A program made the position numbers and the translations under genes. Shown here piece after piece: positions 31,956 through 46,183 of a DNA stretch of 64,000 bases (its first letter is position 1; each line of letters opens with the position of its first letter). The notes beneath the pieces are model-generated. The model was given only the letters and a program-made list of their open reading frames with translations, was not told the origin of the DNA and made no database searches. The DNA comes from Microvirga splendida (GTDB lineage Bacteria; Pseudomonadota; Alphaproteobacteria; Rhizobiales; Beijerinckiaceae), in contig NZ_JAELXT010000022.1 of assembly GCF_016427565.1 (NCBI RefSeq), positions 19,733 to 83,732 on the forward strand, written 5' to 3'.

Positions 31956-32579
31956 ATGGCAAAGCTCCACTTCATCTACTCGGTGATGAACGCAGGCAAG
32001 ACGACCCATCTCCTGCAGGTTCGCTACAACTACATCGAGAACGGCGGCAACGTGCTGCTGTTCACGAGCCTGATCGACGACCGTTTCGGCGTCGGCAAGG
32101 TGAAGTCGCGCATCGGCCTCGAGGCCGATGCGATCCCGTTGAAGAAGGGCGACGACATCGCCGCCATCGTGTCGGGCGAACATGCGGCAAAGCCCGTGAC
32201 CGTGGTGCTGATCGACGAGGTCCAGTTCATGACGGCGGACCAGGTCCGCCAGCTCGCCTGGATCGTCGACGAGCTGAAGATCCCGGTCATGGCCTATGGG
32301 CTCAAGAACAACGTCTACGGAACCCTGTTCAGCGATGCGATCATCGCCATGATGGCGCTGGCCGAGGACTTCCAGGAGATCAAGCAGCTCTGCCATTGCG
32401 GCCGCAAGGCCACGATGATCCTCAAATACGACCGCAACGGCGAGGCCGTCCGTTCCGGCGAGGTGGTGGAGATCGGCGGCGAGGGCCGCTACGTCTCCGT
32501 CTGCCGCCCGCACTGGACGGCCGGAGACATCGGGCCGGCCGCGCGGCAGCTGCTGGCGCAGCCTGTGGCGGCTGAATAG
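31956..32579 (+). CDS. tdk: Thymidine kinase (type II)
   Basis: 207 residues. P-loop SVMNAGKTT (9-17), catalytic Glu88 in IDEVQF, lasso region and zinc ligands Cys146, Cys148, Cys183 and His186 match the small TK1-type enzymes that salvage thymidine. It starts 9 bases after lpd and may ride on the same transcript. It faces xerC tail to tail with a 5-base gap. Confidence 0.95.
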   Translation: MAKLHFIYSVMNAGKTTHLLQVRYNYIENGGNVLLFTSLIDDRFGVGKVKSRIGLEADAIPLKKGDDIAAIVSGEHAAKPVTVVLIDEVQFMTADQVRQLAWIVDELKIPVMAYGLKNNVYGTLFSDAIIAMMALAEDFQEIKQLCHCGRKATMILKYDRNGEAVRSGEVVEIGGEGRYVSVCRPHWTAGDIGPAARQLLAQPVAAE

Positions 32580-32584
32580 AAGGC

Positions 32585-33574
<990 letters not shown>

Positions 33575-33621
33575 TTATGCAAGGGCAGTACCCTAAACAG
33601 CCACAGGTTAACCTCTCCCGA

Positions 33622-35784
33622 ATGACAAGCCGCATCGCCGATGTCCTCATCCCGCTGGCGCTGGACACGGCCTATTCCTATGCCGTGCCGGACGGCCTCA
33701 GCCTCGAGGAGGGCGACGTGGTGCAGGTGCCGCTCGCCAACCGCGAGGTGGCGGGCGTCGTCTGGTCGATGCGCGAAGGGCAGGGCGGCAATCTCAAGAA
33801 GGTGTCGGGCGTCATCGACGCGCCAAATCTTTCGCCGAAGATGCGCAAGTTCCTCGACTGGATCGCCTGGTACACCCTGGCGCCCAAGGGCTCGGCGCTG
33901 GCCATGGGGCTCAAGATTCCGGATGGCGACCTCCTGACGGTCGCCCGCGTCGGCGTGAAGCTGGCGGGCGCCCTGCCCAAGCGCATGACGCCGGCCCGGC
34001 AGAAGGTGATCGAGATCGCCCAGGATGGGGCCGTGCGGCTCAAAAGCGAGCTCGCCCATGCGGCCGGCGTCAGTGCCGGGGTCGTCAACGGGCTGATCGA
34101 CGAAGGGGTCCTGGAAACGGTGGCCCTGCTGGCCGAGCCCGTGGCCGAAATGCCCGACGCCGCCTTCGGCGACACCGCTCTCTCGGACGGCCAGGGCGAG
34201 GCGGCGCGCGAACTCGTGGCCGCCATGGGCGAGGAGCATCCGCCCGTGATCCTGCTGGAGGGCGTCACGGGATCCGGCAAGACGGAGGTCTATTTCGAGG
34301 CGGTGGCCGAGGCCTTGCGCCAGGGCCGGCAGGCCCTGATCCTCATGCCGGAAATCGCCCTGACCGCCCAGTTTCTCGACCGGTTCGCCGCCCGGTTCGG
34401 CGTGAAGCCCGCCACCTGGCATTCCGGCGTCACGGGCCGCAAGCGCGAGCGGCTCTACGCGGCCATTGCATCCGGCGAGGTGAAGGTGGTGGCGGGCGCC
34501 CGTTCGGCCCTGTTCCTGCCTTACGCCGATCTCGGCCTGATCGTTGTCGATGAGGAGCACGAGACGGCCTACAAGCAGGACGACGGGGTGCATTACCATG
34601 CCCGCGACATGGCGGTGGTGCGCGGCAAGATCGAGACCGCCACCGTGATCCTCGCCTCGGCCACGCCGTCCATCGAGAGCCGGGTCAATGTGGAGCGTGG
34701 GCGCTACCGCCACGTGCGTCTCCCTGAGCGGTTCGGCGGCCGCTCCATGCCGCAGATCCGGGCCGTGGACCTGCGCAAGGAAGCGATCCCGAAGGGCCGC
34801 TGGCTCTCGCAAACCCTGGTGACGGCGGTGGAGCAGACAGTGGAGAAGGGCGAGCAGGCCCTGCTCTTCCTCAACCGGCGCGGCTATGCCCCGCTGACCC
34901 TCTGCCGCTCCTGCGCCCACCGCTACGAATGCCCGAACTGCTCCTCCTGGCTGGTGGAGCACCGGTTCCGGCGCTCCCTGGTCTGCCATCATTGCGGCCA
35001 CGTGGAGCGCACGCCCCAGGCCTGCGTGGAATGCGGCAGCGTCGATTCGCTGGTGCCCTGCGGTCCGGGCGTGGAGCGGATCGCCGAGGAAGCCGCGGAG
35101 CTTTTTCCCGACAAGCGCTGCATCGTGCTCTCCAGCGACTTCCCTGGAGGCACGGAGCGCCTGCGGGCGGAGCTGGCCGCCATCGCGGCGGGTGAGTTCG
35201 AAATCGTCATCGGCACCCAGCTGGTGGCCAAGGGCCACAACTTCCCGCTCATGACCCTGGTGGGCGTGCTCGACGCTGATATCGGCCTCACCTCCGGCGA
35301 TCCCCGGGCGGCAGAGCGCACTTTCCAGATGCTCCAGCAGGTGACGGGCCGCGCCGGGCGCGGCGAGAAGCCGGGCCGCGCCCTGGTCCAGACCTGGCAG
35401 CCGGACCATCCGGTGATCGCGGCCCTGATCTCGGGCGACGCGGAACGCTTCTACGAGGAGGAGACCCGGGTGCGCGAGATGGCGGGCCTGCCGCCCTTCG
35501 GGCGCCTGGCCTCCCTCATCGTCTCGGCCGCCGAGCGGGAAGTGGCGGAGGCCCATGCCCGGGCCATGGCCCTGGTGGCGGAGCCGCCGCCCGGCGTCAC
35601 CGTGCTCGGGCCCGCCGAGGCCCCGCTCGCCCTGATCCGCGGCCGCTACCGGTTCAGGCTCCTGGTCAAGACCGAACGCGAGGTGGACCTTCAGGGCTAC
35701 CTGCGCGGCTGGATGGCCCGCTGCCCCAAGATCCGCGGCAATACCCGGGTGTCCATCGACGTGGACCCGCAGAGCTTCCTCTAG
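33622..35784 (+). CDS. priA: Primosomal protein N' (replication restart helicase PriA)
   Basis: 720 residues. The N-terminal DNA-binding domain starts RIADVLIPLALDTAYSYAVP. P-loop GVTGSGKTEVY, DEEH box (VVDEEHETAYKQ) and SATPS follow. Zinc-binding Cys pairs lie in CRSCAHRYECPNCSSW and CHHCGHVERTPQACVECGS, and the helicase motif QVTGRAGR is present. It reloads the replisome at stalled forks. The ATG at 33622 is used; the frame is open 15 codons further upstream. Confidence 0.97.
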   Translation: MTSRIADVLIPLALDTAYSYAVPDGLSLEEGDVVQVPLANREVAGVVWSMREGQGGNLKKVSGVIDAPNLSPKMRKFLDWIAWYTLAPKGSALAMGLKIPDGDLLTVARVGVKLAGALPKRMTPARQKVIEIAQDGAVRLKSELAHAAGVSAGVVNGLIDEGVLETVALLAEPVAEMPDAAFGDTALSDGQGEAARELVAAMGEEHPPVILLEGVTGSGKTEVYFEAVAEALRQGRQALILMPEIALTAQFLDRFAARFGVKPATWHSGVTGRKRERLYAAIASGEVKVVAGARSALFLPYADLGLIVVDEEHETAYKQDDGVHYHARDMAVVRGKIETATVILASATPSIESRVNVERGRYRHVRLPERFGGRSMPQIRAVDLRKEAIPKGRWLSQTLVTAVEQTVEKGEQALLFLNRRGYAPLTLCRSCAHRYECPNCSSWLVEHRFRRSLVCHHCGHVERTPQACVECGSVDSLVPCGPGVERIAEEAAELFPDKRCIVLSSDFPGGTERLRAELAAIAAGEFEIVIGTQLVAKGHNFPLMTLVGVLDADIGLTSGDPRAAERTFQMLQQVTGRAGRGEKPGRALVQTWQPDHPVIAALISGDAERFYEEETRVREMAGLPPFGRLASLIVSAAEREVAEAHARAMALVAEPPPGVTVLGPAEAPLALIRGRYRFRLLVKTEREVDLQGYLRGWMARCPKIRGNTRVSIDVDPQSFL

Positions 35785-35904
35785 CCCATCACCGACCGCT
35801 TGCGTTTCCAGGCCGAGAAGGAGTGTGCGGCGGCACATAGCCCTTCGCGCGCACTGCGTTAGAGTGTTTCGGGATTACATGGAATGCTTGGGGATGCTCG
35901 GACC

Positions 35905-36414
35905 ATGAGGACTTTCATGCGGCGCACTTCGGGGTTTCTGCTTGCGACGGGGGCCTTCCTGCCCGTTCTGGACCCGGGACACCTCCGGGCGCAGCAGGAA
36001 CGGGAGGCGCCCATTGCCATGATGATCGATGTTCGGGGTTATTGCCGCGCCTTCGAGGCTGGGGGCGTCGACCGATCGTGTGTTCATGGTGCCCTGTATC
36101 TCGGCTATCGCAACGGGCGGGCTGCGATCATGGTCAACGGCGAGGCCGCAGGGGCGCCCTGGGCGCAGGTATCCTTCTCCGGCAGGGCTGATCGTCAGGC
36201 GGGTCTCGGCCGCTATCCCATTGTTCTCGACCGGGTCCTGATCGGAACGGAAGCGTCGTCCCAGACTGTTCCGGCAACCGGACGCTGTGACCTGACGATG
36301 GCTCCGGGCCGCGTCGTCGAAACCCTTTCCTGCGAGGCGAAAGCAGCGACGGGCCATCTCTACCGGCTTGAGGTCGATCCGGTACGCAACCCCGTCGCCA
36401 TCCGGCGCTTCTGA
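35905..36414 (+). CDS. Secreted hypothetical protein
   Basis: From ATG 35905 the protein is about 169 residues with a Sec signal peptide (MRTFMRRTSGFLLATGAFLP, cleavage near the LRAQ region). The mature part has four Cys residues and the pattern MMIDVRGYCRAFEAGG ... VHGALYLGYRNGRAA ... CDLTMAPGRVVETLSCEA. An in-frame ATG at 35884 would add seven residues. Its family was not recognised; it appears to be a periplasmic beta-rich protein. Confidence 0.75.
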   Translation: MRTFMRRTSGFLLATGAFLPVLDPGHLRAQQEREAPIAMMIDVRGYCRAFEAGGVDRSCVHGALYLGYRNGRAAIMVNGEAAGAPWAQVSFSGRADRQAGLGRYPIVLDRVLIGTEASSQTVPATGRCDLTMAPGRVVETLSCEAKAATGHLYRLEVDPVRNPVAIRRF

Positions 36415-36466
36415 ATCCTGCGGCATCCGCCCTTGCGATCGGGCGACCTTAAGTCCAAAAGGCCGT

Positions 36467-37027
36467 ATGACCAAAATCGTCCATTGCATCCGCCACGGCC
36501 AATCCACCTTCAACGCCCACTGGGTCGAACACGGCGAGGATCCGGGGCATTTCGATGCGCCCCTGACGGAGCTGGGCCAACGCCAGGTGGCCGAGCGGGC
36601 CGTGGAGTTGCGCCAGCACCCCTATGAACTCGTCGTGACCTCGCCCCTGACCCGGGCGATCCAGACCACCCTGGGGCTGTTCGGGACCCATCCCGCGTCC
36701 CCGACGATCCTGGTGGAGTGCCTCCACCGGGAGCACCTGGAGAGCAGCTGCGACGTGGGCCGCGCCGTCTCCCACCTGTCCCAGGACTTCCCCCACCTGC
36801 ATTTCGGCCATCTGGACGAGGTCTGGTGGCATAACGAGGGCGAGCCGAACGAGCGGGGCTTCGTCTACGAGCCGGCCCAAGTGTTCGAGGAGCGGGTCGA
36901 GCGGTTCCGGGGCTGGCTGGCGGAAAGGCCGGAGACCATGATCGCCGTGGTGGGCCACGGCACCTTCTTCAGCCGCCTGACGGGCCGGTTTCTCGCCAAC
37001 TGCGAAGTCGCGGCCCTGGAACTTTAG
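36467..37027 (+). CDS. Histidine phosphatase family protein
   Basis: 186 residues. The RHG catalytic motif CIRHGQSTFN carries the phosphorylated His near residue 9. TSPLTRAIQTT and VVGHGTFFSRL supply the further conserved Arg and His. It is a small branch of the phosphoglycerate-mutase-like superfamily; the substrate is unknown. It precedes the atp operon with a 209-base gap. Confidence 0.9.
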   Translation: MTKIVHCIRHGQSTFNAHWVEHGEDPGHFDAPLTELGQRQVAERAVELRQHPYELVVTSPLTRAIQTTLGLFGTHPASPTILVECLHREHLESSCDVGRAVSHLSQDFPHLHFGHLDEVWWHNEGEPNERGFVYEPAQVFEERVERFRGWLAERPETMIAVVGHGTFFSRLTGRFLANCEVAALEL

Positions 37028-37236
37028 GCCCGGCTCGACCGGCACCCGGTTTTTCCCGGCCCAACAGGGCTCAGCTCGCCTTGCGCCTGCGAAAAACCCA
37101 TGCTAGTGCACCCTCGCCTGACGGGCGGAGAAGGCTCCCGTCCCGGGCTCATTTCCACACCTGACGGGTCTCCCGGATGCCGCGTTCGCAGGCTTTCCCG
37201 GTCCGAGGCCCGTTATGATACGAGAGAGACGGTTAC
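37028..37236 (+). promoter_or_regulatory. Upstream region of the ATP synthase operon
   Basis: 209 bases without a gene. A possible promoter is TTGCGC (37081-37086) followed after about 16-17 bases by TGCTAGTGC. GAGAGACGG just before the GTG start of atpH is the ribosome site. The promoter call is only by inspection. Confidence 0.35.
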
Positions 37237-37808
37237 GTGGCGCAAAGCGGTTCCCAAGAAGGACCCCTCCTGTCGGGCGTAGCGTTGCGCTATGCTTCGG
37301 CGCTGTTCGAGCTCGCCCGCGAAGCGAATGCCGTGGACACGGTGGCCGGCGATCTCGCCCGCTTCGACCAGTTGATCCGCGGCAGCGGCGACTTGCAGCG
37401 CCTGATCTCCAACCCCATCTTCACGGCCGAAGAGCAGTCGAACGCGATCGGTGCCATTCTCGACAAGGCCGGCATCTCGGGCCTCGCGGGCAATTTCATC
37501 CGTCTCGTGGCATCCAAGCGCCGCCTCTTCGCCCTGCCGGACATGATCCGCGCCTTCCAGAACCTGGTGTCCGACGCGAAGGGCATCGTTCGGGCGCAGG
37601 TGACCCTGGCGGAGGCGCCGTCCGATACCGTTCTGAACGAAATCAAGGCGGCGCTGCGCGACGTCGCCAAGGCTGACGTTGCTGTCGACGTCAAAATCGA
37701 CCCGAGCCTCATCGGCGGTCTCATCGTGAAGATGGGCTCCCGCATGGTGGATGCCTCGGTGCGCACCAAACTCAATTCCATTCGTCTAGCGATGAAAGAG
37801 GTCCGCTG

Positions 37809-37809
<1 letters not shown>
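37237..37809 (+). CDS. atpH: ATP synthase F1 delta subunit
   Basis: 190 residues from a GTG. It starts [26 protein letters not shown], the normal N-terminal helix bundle of OSCP/delta, and ends [25 protein letters not shown]. It links F1 to the peripheral stalk. The stop overlaps the atpA ATG by one base. As in other alphaproteobacteria, F1 genes form their own operon and the F0 genes are elsewhere. Confidence 0.96.
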
Positions 37810-39338
<1,529 letters not shown>

Positions 39339-39393
39339 AGACTTCCGTTTTCCTAGGATCCAGCCGGATTTCCGGAGAGGGTAGGGCCGCTCG

Positions 39394-41740
<2,347 letters not shown>

Positions 41741-41754
41741 TCGAACTGAACATC

Positions 41755-41785
41755 ATCCCGGAGCCGTGCCCGCACGCTCCGGGAT
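41755..41785 (+). terminator. Intra-operon hairpin between atpD and atpC
   Basis: Stem ATCCCGGAGC (41755-41764) / GCTCCGGGAT (41776-41785), 10 bp with an 11-base loop and only a short T run after it. It may lower atpC transcription or protect the atpD mRNA rather than end the transcript. Confidence 0.45.
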
Positions 41786-41849
41786 CACTTTGTCCAAGCG
41801 TATCTCCCAAACGATTTCCGGCTGTCAGCCGGGATGACGAGGAGCTCAG

Positions 41850-42251
41850 ATGGCTACCTTCACCTTCGAACTCGTCTCTCCTGAGCGCGTGCTGTTCTCC
41901 GGCGACGTGGATGCGGTCGTGCTGCCGGCCACGGAAGGCGACATGACGGTTCTGGCCGGCCACGCGCCGACCATGACGGCTCTCAAGACCGGGTTCCTCG
42001 TCATCGGGAATGGCGCCGGCAGCGGTCGGCGGATCCTGGTGCGCGGCGGCTTCGCCGACATCAACCAGAACGGCCTCACGGTTCTGGCGGAGCGCGCGCT
42101 CCCGGCCGAAGACCTGACCCAGGACATCCTCGACCACGAGATCCTCCAGGCCGAAATGGCCTACGACGCCACCAACGACCCGGCCGCCAAGCACGCGGCC
42201 GAATCGGCCATCGCGCAGTTGCGCGAAGCCAAGGCGGCGCTGAACCTCTGA
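41850..42251 (+). CDS. atpC: ATP synthase F1 epsilon subunit
   Basis: 133 residues. An N-terminal beta-sandwich (FELVSPERVLFSGDVDAVVLPATEGDMTVL) is followed by a helical tail. It is the inhibitory central-stalk subunit and closes the atpHAGDC operon. A 109-base gap with a hairpin separates it from atpD. Confidence 0.97.
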   Translation: MATFTFELVSPERVLFSGDVDAVVLPATEGDMTVLAGHAPTMTALKTGFLVIGNGAGSGRRILVRGGFADINQNGLTVLAERALPAEDLTQDILDHEILQAEMAYDATNDPAAKHAAESAIAQLREAKAALNL

Positions 42252-42289
42252 TCTGAAACAACCCGGCCCCGAGCCAGGTTTTTCTTTTC

Positions 42290-42808
42290 ATGGACACCCC
42301 CGCACCGCTCATCCTCACGCTCCAGCTCGATGAACGCTCCTTCGCGTTCTTCGACGAGCAGCGACGGCGCTACTTCCCAAAAGACCGCAACTTCATCCCG
42401 GCGCATCTGACGCTGTTTCATGCCCTGCCGGGCGAGCAGCTTGAGACCATCCAGCAGGATATCGACGCCTGCGCTTCCGGTCGGACGCCTTTCAGCCTCG
42501 AGGTGACCGGATTGCGCTCCCTCGGACGCGGGGTCGCCTACGCGCTTGCATCCCCTGAGGTCGCAGAGCTGCGCCGTCACCTCGCGCAGACTTGGAACGA
42601 CTGGCTCAAGCCCCAGGACCGGCAGAACCACAACCCACACGTCACGGTGCAGAACAAGGTTGATCCCACACAGGCAAGGGCATTGCTGGAGGATCTGCGT
42701 GAAACCTTTCAGCCATTCCAGGCACAGGCTGTCGGGCTTGAGCTGTGGTGGTATCGCGGCGGGCCGTGGGAGTTGGTCAAGACGTTCGCGTTCGCCGGGC
42801 GCGCCTGA
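42290..42808 (+). CDS. 2'-5' RNA ligase / phosphodiesterase-like protein
   Basis: 172 residues with the two H-x-T motifs of the 2H phosphoesterase superfamily: His39-Leu-Thr41 (PAHLTLF) and His117-Val-Thr119 (NPHVTVQNK). It has no signal peptide. Members hydrolyse or join 2',5' or cyclic phosphodiester bonds; the physiological substrate here is unknown. It sits 38 bases after atpC and runs towards putA (convergent). Confidence 0.88.
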   Translation: MDTPAPLILTLQLDERSFAFFDEQRRRYFPKDRNFIPAHLTLFHALPGEQLETIQQDIDACASGRTPFSLEVTGLRSLGRGVAYALASPEVAELRRHLAQTWNDWLKPQDRQNHNPHVTVQNKVDPTQARALLEDLRETFQPFQAQAVGLELWWYRGGPWELVKTFAFAGRA

Positions 42809-42811
42809 GAA

Positions 42812-42958
42812 CCCCTCTCCCGGGCGGGAGAGGGGCAGGGGTGAAGGCGTGGCGCTTGTCCAGCTTGGCGTCACCGTCTCCGCTGCAGCACGTTACCCGC
42901 TGCACTCTATTCGGCACCGGCCTTCCCTCACCCCAGCCCTCTCCCCCACGGGAGAGGG
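42812..42958. repeat. Two hairpins between converging genes (bidirectional terminator region)
   Basis: Hairpin one is CCCCTCTCCC...GGGAGAGGGG (42812-42835). Hairpin two is CCCTCTCCC / GGGAGAGGG (42937-42958). The two share the same stem sequence, and this type of C-T/G-A-rich palindrome recurs at 49071-49204. It lies between the RNA-ligase-like gene and putA, which converge here. Confidence 0.7.
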
Positions 42959-42970
42959 AGCACGTGGTGC

Positions 42971-45900
42971 CTACTCCCCCATGGCGATCAGGTTCGCGTT
43001 GCCGCCGGCGGCGGCCGTGTTGATCGTCACCGTCTGCTCGGTGGCAAAGCGCAGGAGGTAGTGCGGGCCGCCCGCCTTCGGCCCCGTGCCGGAGAGACCA
43101 TGGCCGCCGAAGGGCTGCACGCCGACCACTGCGCCGATCATGTTGCGGTTCACATAAACGTTGCCCACCGACAGGGCCTCGACCACGCGCGCCACCGTGG
43201 CGTCGATGCGCGAATGAACGCCAAGCGTCAGGCCGTAGCCGGTGCCTTCGATCGCCTGCAGCACTTCCTCGAGGCGACCGGCCTTGTACCGCACCACGTG
43301 CAGCACCGGGCCGAACACTTCCTGGGCCAGATCGTGCGGCTTGTTGAGCTCGAAGATATGCGGCGCCACGTAGGTGCCGGTCGCAGGCGCTTCGCCGGCG
43401 TAGTGCACCTTCGCCTGGCGCTTCATGCTGGCGATGTGGGCGTCGAGTATGTCCTTCGCCTCGCGGTCGATCACCGGGCCCACATGGGTCGAGATCTCGC
43501 GCGGATCGGCGATCTTCAGCTCGCGCGCATTGCCGGCGATCATCTCGATCATCCGGTCGGCCACGTCCTCCTGCACGCACAACAGACGCAGCGCCGAGCA
43601 GCGCTGGCCGGCGGATCGGAAGGCCGAGGTCACCACGTCGTCCGCCACCTGCTCCGGCAGTGCCGTGGCGTCGACGATCATCGCATTGATGCCGCCGGTC
43701 TCGGCGATCAGCGGCACGATGGCCGCATCCTTGTTCGCGAGCGTGCGGTTGATGATGCGCGCCACTTCCGTCGAGCCGGTGAAGACCACGCCTGCCACAC
43801 TCTCGTGCTCGACGAGACGTGCGCCGACGCGCCCGTCGCCCGGCACGAGATGAAGGGAGGTCTTCGGCACGCCCGCCTCATGCAGGATGCGCACGGCGAG
43901 ATCGGCGATCAGCGGCGTCTGCTCGGCAGGCTTCGCCACCACCGCGTTGCCCGCCATGAGCGCGGCGCTGACCTGGCCGAGGAAGATGGCGAGCGGGAAG
44001 TTCCAGGGCGAGATCGCCACGAACACGCCGCGCCCGCGCAGGCGCAGCACGTTGCTCTCGCCGGTCGGGCCCGGCATGAGGTCGCCTGTGCCGAAAAGGG
44101 TGCGACCCTGAACGGCGTAGTAGCGCAGGAAGTCGACCGCCTCGCGCACCTCGGAGAGCGCATCGTCGAGGGTCTTGCCCGCTTCGATCTGCAGCAGATG
44201 CAGCAGCGCCCCGCGGCGCTCCTCCAGCAGGTCGGCCGCGCGCTGCAACGCCTTGGCGCGGGTGTCTGCATCGGTGCGGCTCCAGCTCGCAAAACCCTTG
44301 TGAGCCGCCGCCATGGCGCGGTCCGCCACCTCCGGCGAGGCTTCCGTCACCTGGCCGGCAACGGTGCTGCCGTCGATGGGGCTGACGACCGGGCGTGCGG
44401 TGCCCGAGGCTGCCTTGCCGTCGATCAGCGGCTCGGCCCTGAAGCTCTGCTGCCCGCTCTTCCCGATCTCCACTAGTAGCGCATCGAGGGACGCCTGGTG
44501 GCCGAACTCCACGCCGCGTGAATTGGCGCGCTCGGGCCCATACAGGTCGCGCGGCAGCGGGAGCTTGGGATGGCGCGCCTTGTCGGCGGACACGATGATG
44601 TCGGCAGGACGCTTCAAGAGCGCCTCGACCGGCACGTCCGGGTCGGCCGCCACGGAGACGAAGGATGAGTTCGCTCCGTTCTCCAGGAGACGACGCACGA
44701 GATAAGCGAGAAGATCCCGGTGGCCGCCCACCGGCGCATAGGCGCGGCAGGCGAGGCCCGGCTTGTCCTCCAGGAGGCGTGCATAGAGCGCCTCGCCCAT
44801 GCCGTGCAGGCGCTGGAACTCGTATCCTTCCGTGCCGCCGGCACGCTCGATGATGGACGCGACGGTGAGCGCATTATGGGTGGCGAATTGCGGATAGATG
44901 CGCGGGCGAAGCGACAGCATCTTTTCCGCGCAGGCCATGTAGTGCAGGTCCGTCATCGCCTTGCGGGTGAAGACCGGATAATCGTCGAGCCCGCGCTCCT
45001 GGGCGCGCTTCACCTCCGTGTCCCAATAGGCGCCCTTCACGAGACGCACCATGAGCCGGCGGTCGTATTTCGCGGCCATGGCCGCGATGGCGTCGATCAC
45101 CGAGCCGGCGCGCTTCTGGTAGGACTGGATGGCAAGGCCAAAACCCTTCCAGTCGGCGAGCGACGGATCGGCCAGCACGGCCTCGATCACTTCCAGAGAA
45201 AGTTCGAGCCGATCGGCCTCCTCTGCATCGATCGTAAAGTTGAGGTCGTAGGATTTGGCCTTTTGCGCCAGCTCGATCACGAGCGGCACGAGTTCGCGCA
45301 TCACCCGCTCCCGGCTCGTGGCCTCGTAGCGGGGGTGGAGCGCCGACAGCTTCACCGAGATGCCGGGGCGGTTCGGCAGCGGCTCGTTGCCGGCGGAGCG
45401 GCCGATGGCGTCGATGGCCGATGCATAGGAGTCGAAATAGCGGCGGGCATCGTCGGCCGTGCGGGCGCCTTCGCCCAGCATGTCGAAGGAGTAGCGGTAG
45501 ACGCGGCCCTTCGTGGATCCGGCTCGCTTCAGGGCCTCCTCGATGGTTTGGCCCAGCACGAAGTGGTTGCCCATCACCCGCATGGCCTGACGGGTGGCGG
45601 TGCGCACGGCCGGGAGGCCGAGGCGCTTGGTGAGCTGGCGGAGAATGCCTTCCGGGGTCTCGCCGGGCTGGATCACCCGCGCGGTGATGCCGAGCGCCCA
45701 GGCCGAGGCCGAAACGAGGAAGGCATCGGACTTGGACTCATGGCCGGCGAAATCGGCCTGTCCCAGCTTGTCCTCGATCAGCCGGTCGGCGGTGCCGGCA
45801 TCCGGCACGCGGAGCAGGGCCTCGGCCAACACCATGAGGGCCAGCCCCTCCTTGGTGGAAAGCGCGTATTCCCGCAGCATCTCCTCGACGCCGCCGAGCC

Positions 45901-46069
45901 CGTTGCCCTTGGCGCGAATGGCCTCGATCAGGCGGCCCGCCTGCTCGTCGACCCGCTTCTCCCGCTCCGGGGACAGGCGGGAGCCGGCGAGAAGGCGGGC
46001 CGCCATGGCCTTGTCGTCTTCCGCATAAGGCGGGTTGAAGGGCAGGGCGGCGCCGGGGGCAGGGCTCAT
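42971..46069 (-). CDS. putA: Bifunctional proline dehydrogenase / P5C dehydrogenase
   Basis: 1032 residues, the short PutA type without the N-terminal ribbon-helix-helix DNA-binding domain of enteric PutA. The proline dehydrogenase barrel (about 130-470) carries GISVKLSALHPRYE, MVRLVKGAYWDTEVK and QFATHNALT. The aldehyde dehydrogenase part (about 560-1020) carries AISPWNFPLAIFLGQ, FTGSTEVAR, the catalytic Glu in AETGGINAM and the catalytic Cys in AGQRCSALR. It oxidises proline to glutamate, with electrons to FAD/quinone and NAD. The divergent Lrp gene is the likely activator. Confidence 0.97.
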   Translation of the reverse strand: MSPAPGAALPFNPPYAEDDKAMAARLLAGSRLSPEREKRVDEQAGRLIEAIRAKGNGLGGVEEMLREYALSTKEGLALMVLAEALLRVPDAGTADRLIEDKLGQADFAGHESKSDAFLVSASAWALGITARVIQPGETPEGILRQLTKRLGLPAVRTATRQAMRVMGNHFVLGQTIEEALKRAGSTKGRVYRYSFDMLGEGARTADDARRYFDSYASAIDAIGRSAGNEPLPNRPGISVKLSALHPRYEATSRERVMRELVPLVIELAQKAKSYDLNFTIDAEEADRLELSLEVIEAVLADPSLADWKGFGLAIQSYQKRAGSVIDAIAAMAAKYDRRLMVRLVKGAYWDTEVKRAQERGLDDYPVFTRKAMTDLHYMACAEKMLSLRPRIYPQFATHNALTVASIIERAGGTEGYEFQRLHGMGEALYARLLEDKPGLACRAYAPVGGHRDLLAYLVRRLLENGANSSFVSVAADPDVPVEALLKRPADIIVSADKARHPKLPLPRDLYGPERANSRGVEFGHQASLDALLVEIGKSGQQSFRAEPLIDGKAASGTARPVVSPIDGSTVAGQVTEASPEVADRAMAAAHKGFASWSRTDADTRAKALQRAADLLEERRGALLHLLQIEAGKTLDDALSEVREAVDFLRYYAVQGRTLFGTGDLMPGPTGESNVLRLRGRGVFVAISPWNFPLAIFLGQVSAALMAGNAVVAKPAEQTPLIADLAVRILHEAGVPKTSLHLVPGDGRVGARLVEHESVAGVVFTGSTEVARIINRTLANKDAAIVPLIAETGGINAMIVDATALPEQVADDVVTSAFRSAGQRCSALRLLCVQEDVADRMIEMIAGNARELKIADPREISTHVGPVIDREAKDILDAHIASMKRQAKVHYAGEAPATGTYVAPHIFELNKPHDLAQEVFGPVLHVVRYKAGRLEEVLQAIEGTGYGLTLGVHSRIDATVARVVEALSVGNVYVNRNMIGAVVGVQPFGGHGLSGTGPKAGGPHYLLRFATEQTVTINTAAAGGNANLIAMGE

Positions 46070-46183
46070 CGCGATATCCTCTGGGTGTTTCCCGAAATAT
46101 ACGGGCGAGCAGGCCGGGTTTCGATGGCAAAATCAGCGCCGTCGCCTTACTAAATTTGGCATTAGCATAGAAAGACCGTGACA

